From: Cristatella mucedo
Taxonomy: Eukaryota; Bryozoa; Phylactolaemata; Cristatellidae
Direction of reading: 5' to 3'
Assembly: GCA_009760855.2 (NCBI GenBank)
Contig: WPIO01000002.1
Span: 10,242,501-10,306,500 of the forward strand
DNA: 64,000 nucleotides
Part shown: in pieces, positions 42,950-55,180 of the stretch
Layout: each line of letters begins with the position of its first letter
How positions within the stretch are numbered: the stretch's first letter is position 1
Notes under the pieces: generated by a model
The model's input: only the letters and a program-made list of their open reading frames with translations
Database searches by the model: none
Told to the model about the DNA's origin: nothing
Translations under genes and position numbers: made by a program

Positions 42950-45480
42950 TATTTATTTATAGCATTAGAGCTCCAGCCGGGTTTCTTGTCAGCCCAGCCA
43001 GACCTTATCGTGTAGGAATGCTAAATTAGAAGCAGGGGCCTCGGTGTTGATGTTATCGTGGTCATCTCAATTTTAGCATGGAGTTGTTAGCTTTGAAAAC
43101 ATTATGCGTCTCCGGTCTTTGCTTCAAGCAGTTGAGAGCAATCGAAGAAAAGTGCATTTCTCGGATAATCAAAGGTCTGCGGCTGGCCATATCCGGTAGT
43201 GCATTTTGTTGTTCTTCACTTCTATAACCGAATGTAATAGGTGCTGCAGCTGTTCACAAGTTGCTGGAGGAAAAATCCCACTCTTTGGCATCTTGAGCCA
43301 AGCTAGCCTTTTACATTGTGTGTGGCCACCAGATGCAGTTTGAGACTACTCGCCCGCATTGGTGCTCCCTCGTGCTCAATGGCAGTAGTGAGAGATTGAG
43401 TGTATCTGTGTGTCCGCGTGGCAAGGAATGGATAGAAAGCCTCGAGCTCTCTCGGCTCGTGTGTCCGATTCTAAGCGAGTAGCTCGTGTACGTGACGTGC
43501 TCGCGGCCACGTGCTTGCTGCCATCGAAGATGAAGGCCTGCTACTGCTGAGTGGTGGGGTTGGGTCGCTAGGAGAAAGAAGGTGTGAGATAGTGTGGAGG
43601 AGGTTCGCCTGTGCTCGGCTATCCGGCTCTCATGTTCGCCGCCGCCTGGCGCCACGTCACGTGATGCTAGGCTAGTATGTGCCTGCTCGGTGGCACGATA
43701 AACACCGTGACCCCTTTTAACCCTTGCACCGAGACAGCAGCAATCTTGAAGAGACTGCTGAGCTGGTAGATGCTGCTGCTTGCTATCCAGTGCCGGTAAA
43801 GTTGCCCGGAGGTTTGACAAACCACCGTTTACGGACTAGCCAGCTCGGCTACAGGTCGTCTGCAGGGCTGCCGAGCTGGAAGCTTCGGTGCCCTGTGGAG
43901 CTCAGGACCGATCGAGTGCAGCGAAGTGAGGTCTCGTTTGTATCAACAAGCGGCCTGCAAAAATAACAAAGAGTACATTCAGCAGCCTGTGTGGGGACCC
44001 TTTAGAGATGCCATGCGTTGCCTTAGGAGCTAGTCACGTGGCAATGCATTGAGCTTTGATCCACTTGGAAAAAGAGAGACTGCTGCCTACACCAGTGCAA
44101 ACCTGTGTCGGCACGTTGTGACGTTGCCGAATAATTCGGCGGAGCAGGCCATCGTTTGCAAAAAGAAACGCTGGCACTGCATAGTTTTGGCCTTTGATCT
44201 CTCAGCTACACGTGCCTCGGAAGTAAAAGCAGCCAGAGGCAGCCTTATCTACCCCACCTAGGAGCTCAAAGAGTCTCGTCCGGCCCAAAATTGCTTCAAA
44301 TGCCAAGCCTGGCCCAATCACACGAAGCTGCCAGCAGCACCCTTCTACTCTCCCCCACCCAATTGCATTAGCCGTTCCTTGGCTGTGGCCGGGTAGTGGA
44401 AAGAGCTGCCGTGGTCCAGAGAGTGGTCCTGCATATTGGTTCGCCTGCCGGCTGACCTTCGAGCCTTAACTACTGCTTAAGCTGGCCTGAAGGAGAGTGA
44501 GCTTGGTGATATGCAAGGCAGCTGCTCGTGCAGGGTTGGATATGGCTCATTTGGCCATCCACATAATAGGCAACTCCTGAAATCACGTAGACGAGCCTGC
44601 TGCTGACGAAAAGAATACAGATCGATTTTTTTGAGACCCTCCACAACGACGATGGCTGCATAGACTGATATCCAATGCAGTACGGCTGGTAAGTGTGCGA
44701 CCATCTGATGTAGGCGAAGTAATCTGCAAATCAGTGACAGCAATTTATTCTGTTGATGAAAATTCAAAGCTGGATAAAGAGTCCGGAGATCAGACAAGAT
44801 TTTGAGGAGCACTCGGCGGTTGATGTTGAATAGTTAAGAGTAAAACCCGATATTCTTAATTGTTCCTCTAATGATAAACAGTTTTGCACATGGAAACAAG
44901 TGCAGTAGGGTTGGATCATTTTGATATAATTAGTTGTTTAAATACTTCTGTATTTATAAATTTCAATCAGTTGTTAGAAAGCAAGTGTCCACATGAGGAC
45001 TATTGGGCATCACCAGATAGCCCAAGCCAGAAATAAATGTAGCAGGAACACTTTTACGTATCCCACCCAACCCAATCCAACAGTCTAGCCAGAATGCATA
45101 TGTAGAACAAAGGGGAGTTTTAGTGCCGGCTGCTCTTGCGTGGTTTCTCCCTTCCCCTTCCTGCTCTCTTATAGCTGCTTTCGAGCTAGCAGTTTGCTCA
45201 TTCCGTCGGAAGTGCGATCCGTGATGAGTGATGCAACGCCTGAGATCAATGTAGGGAAATATGTGAAGCATGAGCAACCACGAACTGACGTGGCCTTAGA
45301 TCTTCTAGGGCAAGCTGTTGTTTGAGCACAACTTTAGGAAGTCACATCTGCACTCTACTGGGCGTGAGCACTAAGCCCTCAGTGTTCGACCCTCAGGATG
45401 TCACACTGAGTAGCGCTTACCACTTGTTTGTCAAGGCTTTAGAGCTAATTTTGATGCGTTGCAGCTTTTAATAGCAACGA
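42950..45480. other. No firm gene
   Basis: The segment contains open frames of uncertain meaning (43311-43820 minus; 44477-44812 minus, leucine-rich) but no repeat family that I recognise. Confidence 0.4.
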
Positions 45481-45490
45481 CAGATGGTGT

Positions 45491-45690
45491 GCCAACCGAG
45501 TACAAGATGACTTGCACCCTCTTGAGAGCCGTGGTTTCATTTTTTTGAATACCATTGGAGTCATGATTCAGGCAACGTAGACCGAGATTGGCAAGCCAAC
45601 CGAGTACAAGATGACGTCCCTTCTTGAGAGCATTGGTTTCATTTTTTTGAATACCAATGCAGTCATGAGTCAGGCAATGTTGACCGAGAT
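45491..45690. repeat. Tandem duplication, two units of about 100 bp
   Basis: Unit 1 (45491-45594) and unit 2 (45595-45690) share GCCAACCGAGTACAAGATGA, GGTTTCATTTTTTTGAATAC and CAATGTTGACCGAGAT-like ends, at roughly 85 percent identity. Confidence 0.85.
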
Positions 45691-46599
45691 CTGCAGCTGC
45701 TTGCATCTGGCGACTGCCGTTCTCGATATTATTGAGTAGCAACTGTGCCAGCCTCCTGTGTGTTGTAGATCACCATAGATCATCGGTGCTTAAAACTAGC
45801 ACTGTTGACTGGAAAATTTTGCAACTATCTTGTAGATCAATCTAAAAGTGATACTGGTTACTGGAAAGACACAGGAATTCTTGTTCCATCCATCGGACAC
45901 AGCCGGCCACATATCCCAGCACATTTACAATAATTGGCCTGCTGGTGAGCGTTGGTTACGGCTGCTGGCTGCTGACTCGGTCGTCTGTCGTCCATTGCTA
46001 TATTGGTTATTAGTACTTCACCGTACCTGCCACCTGCTCGCCAACCTTATTTGCAACACGTTTTCTTGCCAACATCCATCGGCCTCATGATCATGGTCTC
46101 ATCAGCTTTGCTTTGTAGCTGTTTCGGTAGCTGTCAAGTAGCTGTGTAGTTGCAGCCAATCAGATGAGCTTCTGTCAATGCCATCGATCTTGAGCAGCAG
46201 CAGCTGCTGTAGGCCAGCCGTGACAGCTCCTTTGGTTGTGTGGCTTGTGGCTGCTGTTGGTGGGCTGTTTTCCAGCCGGTGCTGATGACTATCGGAAGCT
46301 GGCAATATGCGTTGCATGCATGACCCTTGAGGTGGAACGCCGAAATCCATAAGTCGCTGTGGCAATCAACAGGTCGTAGGATTATAAAGTGTAACTTCTG
46401 CTGTTAACTCTTCCTTAAAAGGTACTCTTATTTAATAATAAAAATCGAGAGTATCAGAGTATCCTATGATGAGGAAAATGTCGTTTTTTTAGAAATCCTT
46501 GTATCTTGTATTTAGAGCTCCTACTTAGCCTTGCCGAGCTCCTACTTTGCAGCCTGGCGCATGCTTGGCTAGCAGCGTCTCATTCCCTCTGTATCGTAT

Positions 46600-46850
46600 C
46601 TGGGTATACAACTCCGTCTGTGACTTCGCGAAGCCATAAGACCTCGTGGGAGTCAAGTCGTGCAGGAGATCTACATTGCACTTAATGCCCAAACAGCTTT
46701 CGGCACGCCAGTTACTGTAGCCGACAGGCTTCATTGCAAGTAGGAAAGAAGAAGTGAGTAGCTGGAAGAGCAGTCGGAGTGCAGTCGATGGAGTCCGGTA
46801 ATGTAGAAGGCTCCGGATGTGGTAGTAGCCGCAGAGAATAGGTAGCAGGT
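46600..46850 (-). mobile_element. LINE-B 3' end, diverged
   Basis: CCGTCTGTGACTTCGCGAAG, CCCAAACAGCTTTCGGCACG, GCCGACAGGCTTCATTGC follow the order of LINE-B 3' ends elsewhere. Confidence 0.7.
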
Positions 46851-46894
46851 GAAGAGGTAGCAGGCAGACAATGCTGACTTTAATCGCAGTCCTA

Positions 46895-47063
<169 letters not shown>

Positions 47064-47441
47064 AACAGAGACAGAGAATGTGTCGTGTTATTTATCCCAG
47101 GATGATGAACCTGATCTGACCCCTTTTTTTATTGGCAGACTGGCAGAGCGAAGCTCCTCCTCCTACCAACATTCTGCGGCTGATATACCAAGGCAGATTT
47201 CTGCATGGCAGTGTGTCGTTGGGCGGTAAGCCGTGCTGTGCCGAGCTGTCGCGCTTGCTGCTCTTGGCGTCTTTTTCGTGCTGCAGCCCATGCTGAGTGT
47301 GCCCTCTGCTCTGTCGAGCTTGCGCTTGAGTTTGGTATCGGTCACGTGCCGTGTTTGCATTTTCGGCCTCGGACTCTGCAGCTCTGCAGCTTCCGCTGGG
47401 GAAGACCACCGTGATGCATCTCGTGGCTCGAGAGAACTTAC

Positions 47442-47530
47442 CTGAGCCAACCAGCGACGGTGAGCTTCGTCGTAGGCTCAGCTTGTGCTTCTTCAGCAAG
47501 GTCGCCTGGCGAACACTGCACACCCCCCTC
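47442..47530 (-). CDS. Candidate minus-strand exon ending in a strong donor, unidentified
   Basis: The donor TTGGCTCAG|GTAAGT is near-consensus. Upstream, after a possible acceptor (TGTTCGCCAG|GCG at about 47513), the frame reads ATLLKKHKLSLRRSSPSLVG, a basic Ser-rich segment. A second frame through the same donor is also open. There is no recognised family. Confidence 0.25.
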
Positions 47531-47599
47531 CATTTGGCCTGTCTCCGTGACAACGCAGCAGCTGGCGTCGGTTCGGTGGCTGCACACTGCAACTGGGGA

Positions 47600-48160
47600 A
47601 GTGGGGCTGGCTGTCCACCGGTCGGCGCGATGGCTGCAATGCATAGCCACCTGACTCATGCTTTGTTTTATATTCGGTCACTGCTGCTGTCCCTTAGGTT
47701 CACTTGTGATGCATTAAGATCCAGTTTTCGCCACGGTCTCCATAGTGGCATCAGCAGGGGTGGCTTATGAACACGTTCATTCAAGCTTGTAATAGGGATG
47801 CTGCAGCCGTATCCACGGTTTCTATAACTTGCTACTTACCATGTAGAAGAAGCAATGAAAGCCAGTGGACAAGTGTTGGCAGAGCTACTGGAAGCCTGGT
47901 CAACATGCACTAATAACCTCTGTTTATAAGTGTACAAGCAACAAGATGTGGATATACTTGCAAGCATTTTTTGTGCAATATTGCGATTTGGAAGTCACTT
48001 GTTTGATTAAGATCTCCCACGGAAACTCTAAAAATTAAGGCGATGCATGCTCGGGTGATTATTATAGCTGGGTATTTTTTCCGAACACTGGCTTCTCACG
48101 GAGTTGGGTTAAGCTGTATTTACACTATCGACTTGTATCCTAAATTGGTGCTGATTGTAG
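47600..48160. other. No gene seen
   Basis: Moderate-GC DNA, no repeat or coding signal recognised. Confidence 0.45.
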
Positions 48161-48164
48161 TAAT

Positions 48165-48250
48165 AAAATAAAATTGATACATTGGTATAGGGCCCTCAGA
48201 GAACAAAATCTCTCTGGGCACTTAACAAGTGCTGTACAGAAAGCATGAAA
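48165..48250 (-). mobile_element. LINE-A tail fragment
   Basis: On plus: GGCCCTCAGAGAACAAAATC followed by TCTCTGGGCACTTAAC, with an (AATAA)n side at 48160. Confidence 0.7.
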
Positions 48251-48592
48251 CTTTACTTACATGATTGTCTACCATTTCGTTCTATTCTTCTCATACTCAT
48301 CTTCTGTGATGAATTGCAGTGGAAAAGTCCATTTCTGTGGGTGTATTGCCTTGGCGGCTTCCCAGGGAATTCCTCTTTCTCAACGAGCCTCCTGAATTTG
48401 AGCAGGGGGCTGTCGGCTTTACTATGTCGGTCGTCGACGGTTCATACTCGGTAGTGTAAACGGCCTCGCTAGGAGGAAGTCGGCAAGGAGGCAAGTCAAC
48501 AGTGTCAGCAAGAGTCGAGGCCTGACTGAGTGTTGAACTCGGCTTAGCTCAAGGCACACAGAGCTTTGACCTCGGCTGCCCTTAGGGGAGTG

Positions 48593-48593
<1 letters not shown>

Positions 48594-48630
<37 letters not shown>
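48594..48630. repeat. (GA)n followed by G8
   Basis: Short GA array ending in a run of eight G. Confidence 0.95.
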
Positions 48631-48631
<1 letters not shown>

Positions 48632-48679
48632 ACTGCAGCCTCCTCCCTCCCCATTGCCTAGTCGCAGCCATTATGAGCC

Positions 48680-49400
48680 GTCACAATGAGACCATCTTTA
48701 GTGCTTCGGCAGAGTGTGCATGCTGCTGCCGGCCTAGCCCTGCAGACGATCGTGTGTCCTCCAGCGGCCTCGCTCGCCTTTCAGGTCCACAGAAAAAGGA
48801 CAAAGGTGCGCCGGAGAGGGGCTGCAGCTCGTGCTGTCTGATCTCGTGAGAAGCTGCAGAGAAAGAGAAGGGTCGGGCACGGACTGGACGCTGCCGCCCA
48901 CCCGCTAGCCCTCCCTCTCTCACTCGTCGTCGTGTCGGAAGCGCGCACAAGCACCTGGCCGCACCTGCTCACGCGTGCCGCTGCCGCCACACAGAGACAC
49001 ACAGAGAGCTCCATCCTTTGGGGGGCTGCCGCACTCGGCAGCTGACGACCTGAGCTGCTGTGGGAGGGTGCAGTAACACCGGACTTGCTTTTGATCGCGG
49101 TTGCTGGTATCGGCATGCTGCAATTCTTCTTCTGATCCTCCTCGTCAACCAACCCAACGACGACGAGTCTGTCGAGGCGTATCCCATGACGACGCGCCTG
49201 CCACCTCGCACTATCTATCTTTGCTGCACTCGTGACAGTGCTTCGTGCCGGCGGTTTTCGGTTGGAACTGTACTCGTGCTTGAATAACTGGTTCGTACTG
49301 ACCCTGCCGCCTCCTCCTCCTCCTCCTGCATCGTCGCGCGACCGGCTGGGCTGCTTGTCTGGCAGCACTTCACTTGTCGCCTGGTCGATGTCAGCCACAA
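48680..49400. other. CpG-rich segment with open frames, unassigned
   Basis: The minus-strand frame from 49398 to 48781 is open for 205 codons but has no ATG at its start (GTG after an in-frame TAA) and includes poly-Gly from a (CCT)n run. It could hold an exon or a fourth CpG island. No protein family was recognised. Confidence 0.35.
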
Positions 49401-49799
49401 AATGTTTATCCCAGCCGGAAGCTCTAAGCAGTCGACAGCAGTCTGCTCACGATGTCTGTCACCTGGCTTTTGCCAAGGGCAAAGCAGCTTCGAGCGATGC
49501 CATTCGTGCGAGCCTTGCCGTCGAGCGGTGTGAGCTACACCTAGCTATTTCAACTTCCCCGTATTTGCACCCTGCCTCACAATTTACTAATTTATCTGTG
49601 TCAGTCATATTTGAGCGTTGCACGCCGTCTGTGATGCTTCTGCAAAATATATGCTTCAACTTGCAACAGCGAGCTGCATTCCGATTGGTCAATTGGTGGG
49701 TGGGGTCTTGGTTCGATCTCAGAATACGCAACCGTGTTCACGACCGTGAAGTCAATGCATTCCAGCAGTTAGCAGATCTGAGGCCAATTATGCATTGAA

Positions 49800-50046
49800 T
49801 AAATAAATCCTTGCTGATTAAAGAGCCTCTTTTTGTATAGCGACCGAAGAGCCTTTACGGCTATCACCACCGCTAGATCACCACCACCGCTAGATCATCA
49901 CCACCGCTAGATCATCACCACCACCATCATATCAACACCGCTAGTGGCGATAAAGGATCGCCCACTGCAGGAATCAAGCCCACGACCTCGGGGACCGAGG
50001 TCGTGAAAGCAACCGCCTTACCTAGTGCTTGCCATCACGGCTCACC
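49800..50046 (-). mobile_element. SINE-A with internal tandem expansion
   Basis: The minus copy keeps the tail (ATAAATAAATCC), TTTTTGTATAGCGACCGAAG, and the tRNA head (GGTCGTGAAAGCAACCGCCT). Between them about 85 bp (49862-49945) consist of 4-5 repeats of a CACCACCGCTAGATCAT-like unit, absent from other copies. Confidence 0.85.
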
Positions 50047-50049
50047 ATT

Positions 50050-52330
50050 TGCCACGAATCATCCGTTGTCGTGAGCGGAGTGGGCAGGTATTTCGTTATG
50101 TAACGTTGGTAGTTTCGAGCAGCCAAGTGCAGCTGCGAGCAGCAGCACCTCCTGCTGGCTTGGCCGTCTCGTTCTTTGTGTGCTTACTGAAGCTTAGCCT
50201 TAGCTTAGCTTTGGTCTCGCAAGCAGAGTCTCGCGAGGGGGGGCAGACTAGAGAAGGGCCTGCAGGAGCCGAATCGCGATCGAGAACGGGAAGCGAGAGC
50301 AGCAACTCTCACCGACAGCTAGACCCTGTGGCGAGGCACCAGTGAGAGCAACCCGATTGTGGCCGCACGGCTGCTGTGACACGGCGAGAGAGGTGCTATA
50401 CCTCGAACTGACCACCCGATATTTCGTTCAATCCCGACAATCTTTTAAGCCCTTTATGCGTCGACGATGTTTCAGCCCTTGTGAGCCGACAATATATCAA
50501 CATCGTGTAGCGAATAAAGTGGCGGAGGCTACTGACCCTCGGTCAGTTCGCATTAAAGACAGTTTATTTTTACGTATGAATGGCAGTTTTCCAAGGAAAC
50601 TTGGATTTGGTCTGTAAGCCCCTTGATAACTGCCCGCTTTGGTTAAGGCACACTTTGACTTTGTGTGGATAAGCGGTGCATTTGAGAAGCCTAATTCTGC
50701 TCGGGAGAAGAGCACACACTTCTCGAGGGGTGGGCTAATGTCTATGTGTTAGGGTTATGTCTGTTCAGATCTTTGCTGCTTTGCTTCCTTTGCATCACAC
50801 TCTTCACATGCAACGCACCTCTCTCCAACCCGTAGTCATTCCATTCCTACTATAGGCATCACACTTCTGCATCTCCAGCAGTAGATTCATATGTGACATT
50901 ACTATGTATGTTTTGCCAGCTACTAGGCTTATGTACTGTTCACAGGTAGGCAGTCTCGGTTTTACGTAATAGGCATTTACATTTCTTGTTCAAGTTCGAG
51001 ATGTCGTAGCTTGTGAGCGTTCCAAGCACAGCCATGAAGCTCATGTAAGACTGCAGTTGAGCTACAATTAGTAAATTGTTTTTGACTCTATGACTGGGCA
51101 TCTGATTCACCGTCGTTCTCACGGTGGTATAGCTCCGCAGGTGCTCGTCGAAAACGGTTGCCGGCTGGTCTATTAGGCCCTTGCCCTAGTTACTGGGCTT
51201 AGGGCTTTAGCTACTTTGCCCCCCCCCACCCACCCACCCTGACGACTGACCCGAGCAGCCACTTCAGCAACCCGGTAACTGGCACAGGGAGCAGCATCGA
51301 TTGCTGAGAGCTGAAATGGGTGTGGTAAGCTGCTGGAGCTCAAATGATCTCGTTAGCGTTTTAGTGGCAGCTGGCCCCAGTCACGTTCTACTTATCTATC
51401 TGCCTAATCTGACTCAGGTGGCCAGGATATAGCAACGTAGACGGGTCGAGTTGCTGGTTTGAGGATTAAACCGGGTCATGTTTGATTGGCATTTGCAATT
51501 AAGAGGACTGGTCATTCGCAAGGGTAAAGCCCAGACCGGTCGAAGTTGGCAACACAGCATCCTACTTCCCTCATCATCCATGACAGGTTTTACAAGGAGA
51601 GTAGCCTCTAGCATTGAAGCTGCTGATAGTGAGCGAGCAGATTTGCTTTACCCTTGAAAGTAGCTACTCTTCCGGTTATGCAATCTCGTTTTAGAATGTA
51701 GCGATCTTACCTATTTTGGGCCGAGTTCTATCAGTGTTGCTATATTTTCGAATCATAACCCTACTATGCACAATAAACGTACATGTCCTTAATTCATATT
51801 TGAGGTTTGGAAGGAGCTGGCACACAGAAGGTATGCTGGAATGGTTTTCTGAGCACATAATTTTTCCTGCTGACCTATCTCTCACGTGTTTCGATGAGTG
51901 ACTGGACTACTAGTTCGCTCGGTAAGAAGGATCTGAAGCTTCGCGTTTAGTTGTGAATCAGTTCCTTAGATGGGAAATTGGGTGTTTGTCAGCTTTATTT
52001 ACTGCAAGAAGCTTCTTACTGGAATATGAGCTGGAGCAAATGATGATCGTTCAGTAATGAGGTGCCCGTTTCGAACTTAACATATTTCCCGATAGTAGTG
52101 ACAGCAGTAGTTTCCAGAATTTGATTTAGTAAAATACCAGGTAGCCAATTAGGTAGTCCAATAGTAAACTGTAGACAAGTAAACTTCGAGAAAACCAATC
52201 TTAAAAATCGGTCTTTAAAAATAAGCTGTAAGGCTGCCGACGCACGGAATCTTTCAATGGTGACGTAAAAGAGAGGTTTCGTAGTTATTATAGTTATTTC
52301 TTCTGTCTTGACACTCCGTCACGTGCGTAC
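50050..52330. other. No gene or repeat recognised
   Basis: The stretch includes poly-C (51220-51232, CCCCCCCCCACCCACCCACC) and otherwise ordinary DNA. Confidence 0.45.
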
Positions 52331-52334
52331 AAAT

Positions 52335-52710
52335 ACTGCTTTAATTATAATAAGACATTTGTATAGTGGCCTAAGAGAATTCAATCTCTTTCTAGACAGT
52401 TTACGTGTTCGCGAAAGGAAGCCTGTCAATTAGTTAACGATAACATGCGAAGTGATTCGAGGTATGGTGACTTAAATAAGAAGAAGGCTACGTTGTGAAG
52501 CCTGATGAAGAAGTAGTTCCTATAGTTAGGCCGAAGCAAAAGAGTTGACTTAAAATTGAGTGACAAAACCTTGAAGTCTGTACTGCTTGATGGGGACCGT
52601 GTGCAGTCGGCAAGAACTGGTGTGATGTTGCAGTTGCTGTGTTCATGACTGACAAGCTGCATCCAGAATTCGTATTAGTGTAGCAAAGCTGGCTGTCGAA
52701 AGGTTCATAA
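52335..52710 (-). mobile_element. LINE-A fragment (RT end and tail)
   Basis: The tail AATTCAATCTCTTTCTAGAC on plus is followed, after a decayed 3'UTR, by AGTGACAAAACCTTGAAGTC and CAGTCGGCAAGAACTGGTGT, paralleling the region at 2886-2960 of the best copy. Confidence 0.8.
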
Positions 52711-52994
52711 CGGCGATCAGCGACAAGCTAACCGTTTTGAAAATAATAATGTCGAGCAGGGAACAAGCTAGCGGCTTGACAACCAGCTGTTAATTGCATT
52801 CAAGTGTCCAAGCTTGAGTCAAACCACTTAGCAATCGAAAGGCATATGGCAAGCACATCACAGCAGGATTTTTGCTTGATTCCTCATTGATGTCTTTCTA
52901 AAAATGCCAGTGAATGGGGCAACTACTAAGCATAAATTGGCACTAGAAAGAACGTTAATTATTCATATTGACAAGTTATTATGTTCTTATACTG

Positions 52995-52995
<1 letters not shown>

Positions 52996-53027
<32 letters not shown>
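52996..53027. repeat. (TA)n microsatellite
   Basis: TA run directly bordering a SINE-A copy. Confidence 0.95.
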
Positions 53028-53029
<2 letters not shown>

Positions 53030-53196
53030 TAGCTGATTAAACAGCCTATTTTTGTTTAGCGACAGAAGAGCCTTAACGGCTATCACCATCGCTTGCAGTG
53101 GCGATAAAGGATCGCCCACGGCAGGAATCGAACCCACGACCTCGGGACCGAGGTCATGAAAGCGACCGCCTTACCTAGTGTGCCATCAAGGCTCAC

Positions 53197-53199
<3 letters not shown>
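53028..53199 (-). mobile_element. SINE-A (tRNA-derived), good copy
   Basis: Minus-strand order is the same as the 14212 copy: B box GGGTTCGATTCC (plus 53125-53136 GGAATCGAACCC), GGCGATAAAGGATCGCCCAC, and terminus CCTAGCTGATTAAACAGCCT. A (TA)n tract borders its 3' end and (CA)n its 5' end. Confidence 0.9.

Positions 53200-53254
<55 letters not shown>
53197..53254. repeat. (CA)n microsatellite
   Basis: About 55 bp of CA between two SINEs. Confidence 0.97.
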
Positions 53255-53256
<2 letters not shown>

Positions 53257-53284
53257 AACACACATGTATGTTTGTATAATATAG

Positions 53285-53430
53285 TTCATTTGTATAGCTC
53301 CCCAAGAGAGCTTAATCTCTATTCAGGCGCTTCACATGCTTAATCTCTATTCAGGCGCCTCAGGGCTCGAGTCTATGACCTCAGCGAAGCCTTGGCGTGG
53401 GTGAGCACCATAACCGCTGGACCATGCAGT
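53285..53430 (-). mobile_element. SINE-B with a duplicated tail segment
   Basis: The tail segment TTAATCTCTATTCAGGCGC occurs twice (53310 and 53339), followed by CAGGGCTCGAGTC (B box) and CACCATAACCGCTGGACCAT (A box). Confidence 0.8.
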
Positions 53431-55180
53431 CGATTGCAATGCATTGCCCAATATTGAACGATCAGCGCTGGTTGAAAGTGCTGAAAGTATGTTCGCACAA
53501 GTGAGATGTTACGCGGAATGAGAATCAGAAATTGGTGCAACCGATTTCTCGTTGATTTGCCACGGATTGTGGCATTAGTCCCGGCCATTGCTGTCGATTG
53601 CCGTGCATTATTGACAATAAACGTGAAAAATAGCTTGAAAGTTCTACGATTTTATTGTTAGCACAAAGAAATGTGAAATGCGATGAAAATTGACACTTCG
53701 TGCAGCCAATTTGTGGTCGACTTGCCACGGATTGTAATTAATATCTGATTCGAGCCAAGCCGTTACCGTAGATTGCCATGCATTGCCCGAGATTGTATGA
53801 GCGCAATTGCTTAATATGATGTGGTCGACTTTAACCAGTGGGCTTTACTACACGCATTCAAAATTGGAGCATTGCAAAACCAATTCCAGGGCATTTTGCA
53901 TCAGATTGCTGTAGACTGCTGTATTGGCCCGGGCCATTGCAATCAATTGTGGTGCATTGCTGCCGAATGGTCGAGGCAATTTTAGTGAAACTGTGCAATT
54001 ACACAACAACCAAAAATTAAAGCAACACGCAATTACTATTAGAGCTTACAGTGTACGTATTCTGGTCGTTTTACGGCGGGTTTCGGTCGATTGACCACTG
54101 GCCTGGGAAGTTGCAGTCGATTACAGTGCAATGCTACAGAATGGCTGAGGCAATTGCAGTGAAGTTATGCGAGTACACAATAACCGAAGAGTAGAGAAGC
54201 GTGCATCCATAATTAGAGCATCTAGTGTATGCGTTCTGGTCGTTGTGCGGCGGACTGCAGCGGATTTCGGCTGATTGAGGTGGATCGAGGTATGGGACTA
54301 GGCCGTTGCTGTCGATTGCAATTCATTGCATGAGAACGCATGTGCACAATGGAGCTAAATTTTATGGATGCACTTTGAACTGAGTTTATTCCTATATGCA
54401 ATGTCAATTAGAGCTTTGCGATGGCGATTTAAGGATGATTTGCAGAGGAATAGAGTAGATCGTGGTAGTTTCCCAGGTCATTTCAGGCCATTGCCGCCCA
54501 TTGGCACAGTGCCCAAAGATGCAGAATTTTTTTATTTTACATGGTTGTACACAAAGCATGGTGAACTTTAATATTCAATAAAAATTGGAGCTCTGCGAAA
54601 TCTATTCCGACTTTTTATGCGGTGAATTCGGTGAATTGAAGTGGATTGGGGTATTGGCCCGAGCTACTGCATTCGATTGCAGTACATTGCATGAGAACGG
54701 CAGTGCAAATGCAAGTGAAATTTTTCAAGTGCAATTGCCGTATAATGTGCTGTCATATGCAATCAAAAAAGAAGCTTTTCGAACAGGATTTTTTTCCTTG
54801 CACAGTGGAATGCAGTGAGTGGATTTTGATGGATTACGGCATTGGCCTGGGCCACTGCAATGTTATTTTAGTGGACTTCGTAAGAACGCGTGAGCTGAAT
54901 CACGCGAAATTTTCTGGGTACATTGCACGTGTAGCTTAGTTTGATATTTCAAACTTTTTGGAGCTGTTTGTAGCTGATTTCCGGTGGATCCGACGGGAAC
55001 TAGAATGGATTGCGGTGGATTCAGTTGCATAAGTGCGCGTGTTCGCAGCGACATGAAATTTGGTGGATAGACAAAGTTGAACGTACTACAATATCACCGA
55101 AGAATTTGAGCTCGGCAATGCTAATGTCAGGTCGATGTTAACCTAATTAGAGTGAATTGCGATGAATTTCGGTAATTCGT
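53427..55180. repeat. Degenerate tandem satellite, monomer about 175 bp, roughly 10 units
   Basis: A core of GTCGATTGCANTGCATTGC preceded by TTGGCCCGGGCCATTGC recurs near 53428, 53591, 53769, 53941, 54116, 54310, 54490 and 54668, with weaker copies to about 55180. Spacings are about 163-194 bp. Between cores, further segments recur in the same order: GAATTCGGTGAATTGAAGTG-like DNA, ATTTGTGGTCGACTTGCC-like DNA and an AAATTGGAGCATTGCAAA-like piece. Units have diverged strongly, so the array is old. Confidence 0.75.

Noticed and set aside
47351-47770. Plus-strand frame with an ankyrin-like TPLHLACLRDN
   Set aside because: Only one short motif fits; there is no second ankyrin unit and no conserved repeat spacing. 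The opposite strand has the stronger splice signal.
48781-49398. 205-codon minus-strand frame as a gene
   Set aside because: It has no ATG after the upstream stop, a poly-Gly run from a triplet repeat and no domain. It is kept only as an unassigned CpG-rich segment.
49860-49945. CRISPR-like short repeats
   Set aside because: The repeats are immediately tandem without unique spacers, lie inside a SINE and belong to an animal genome.
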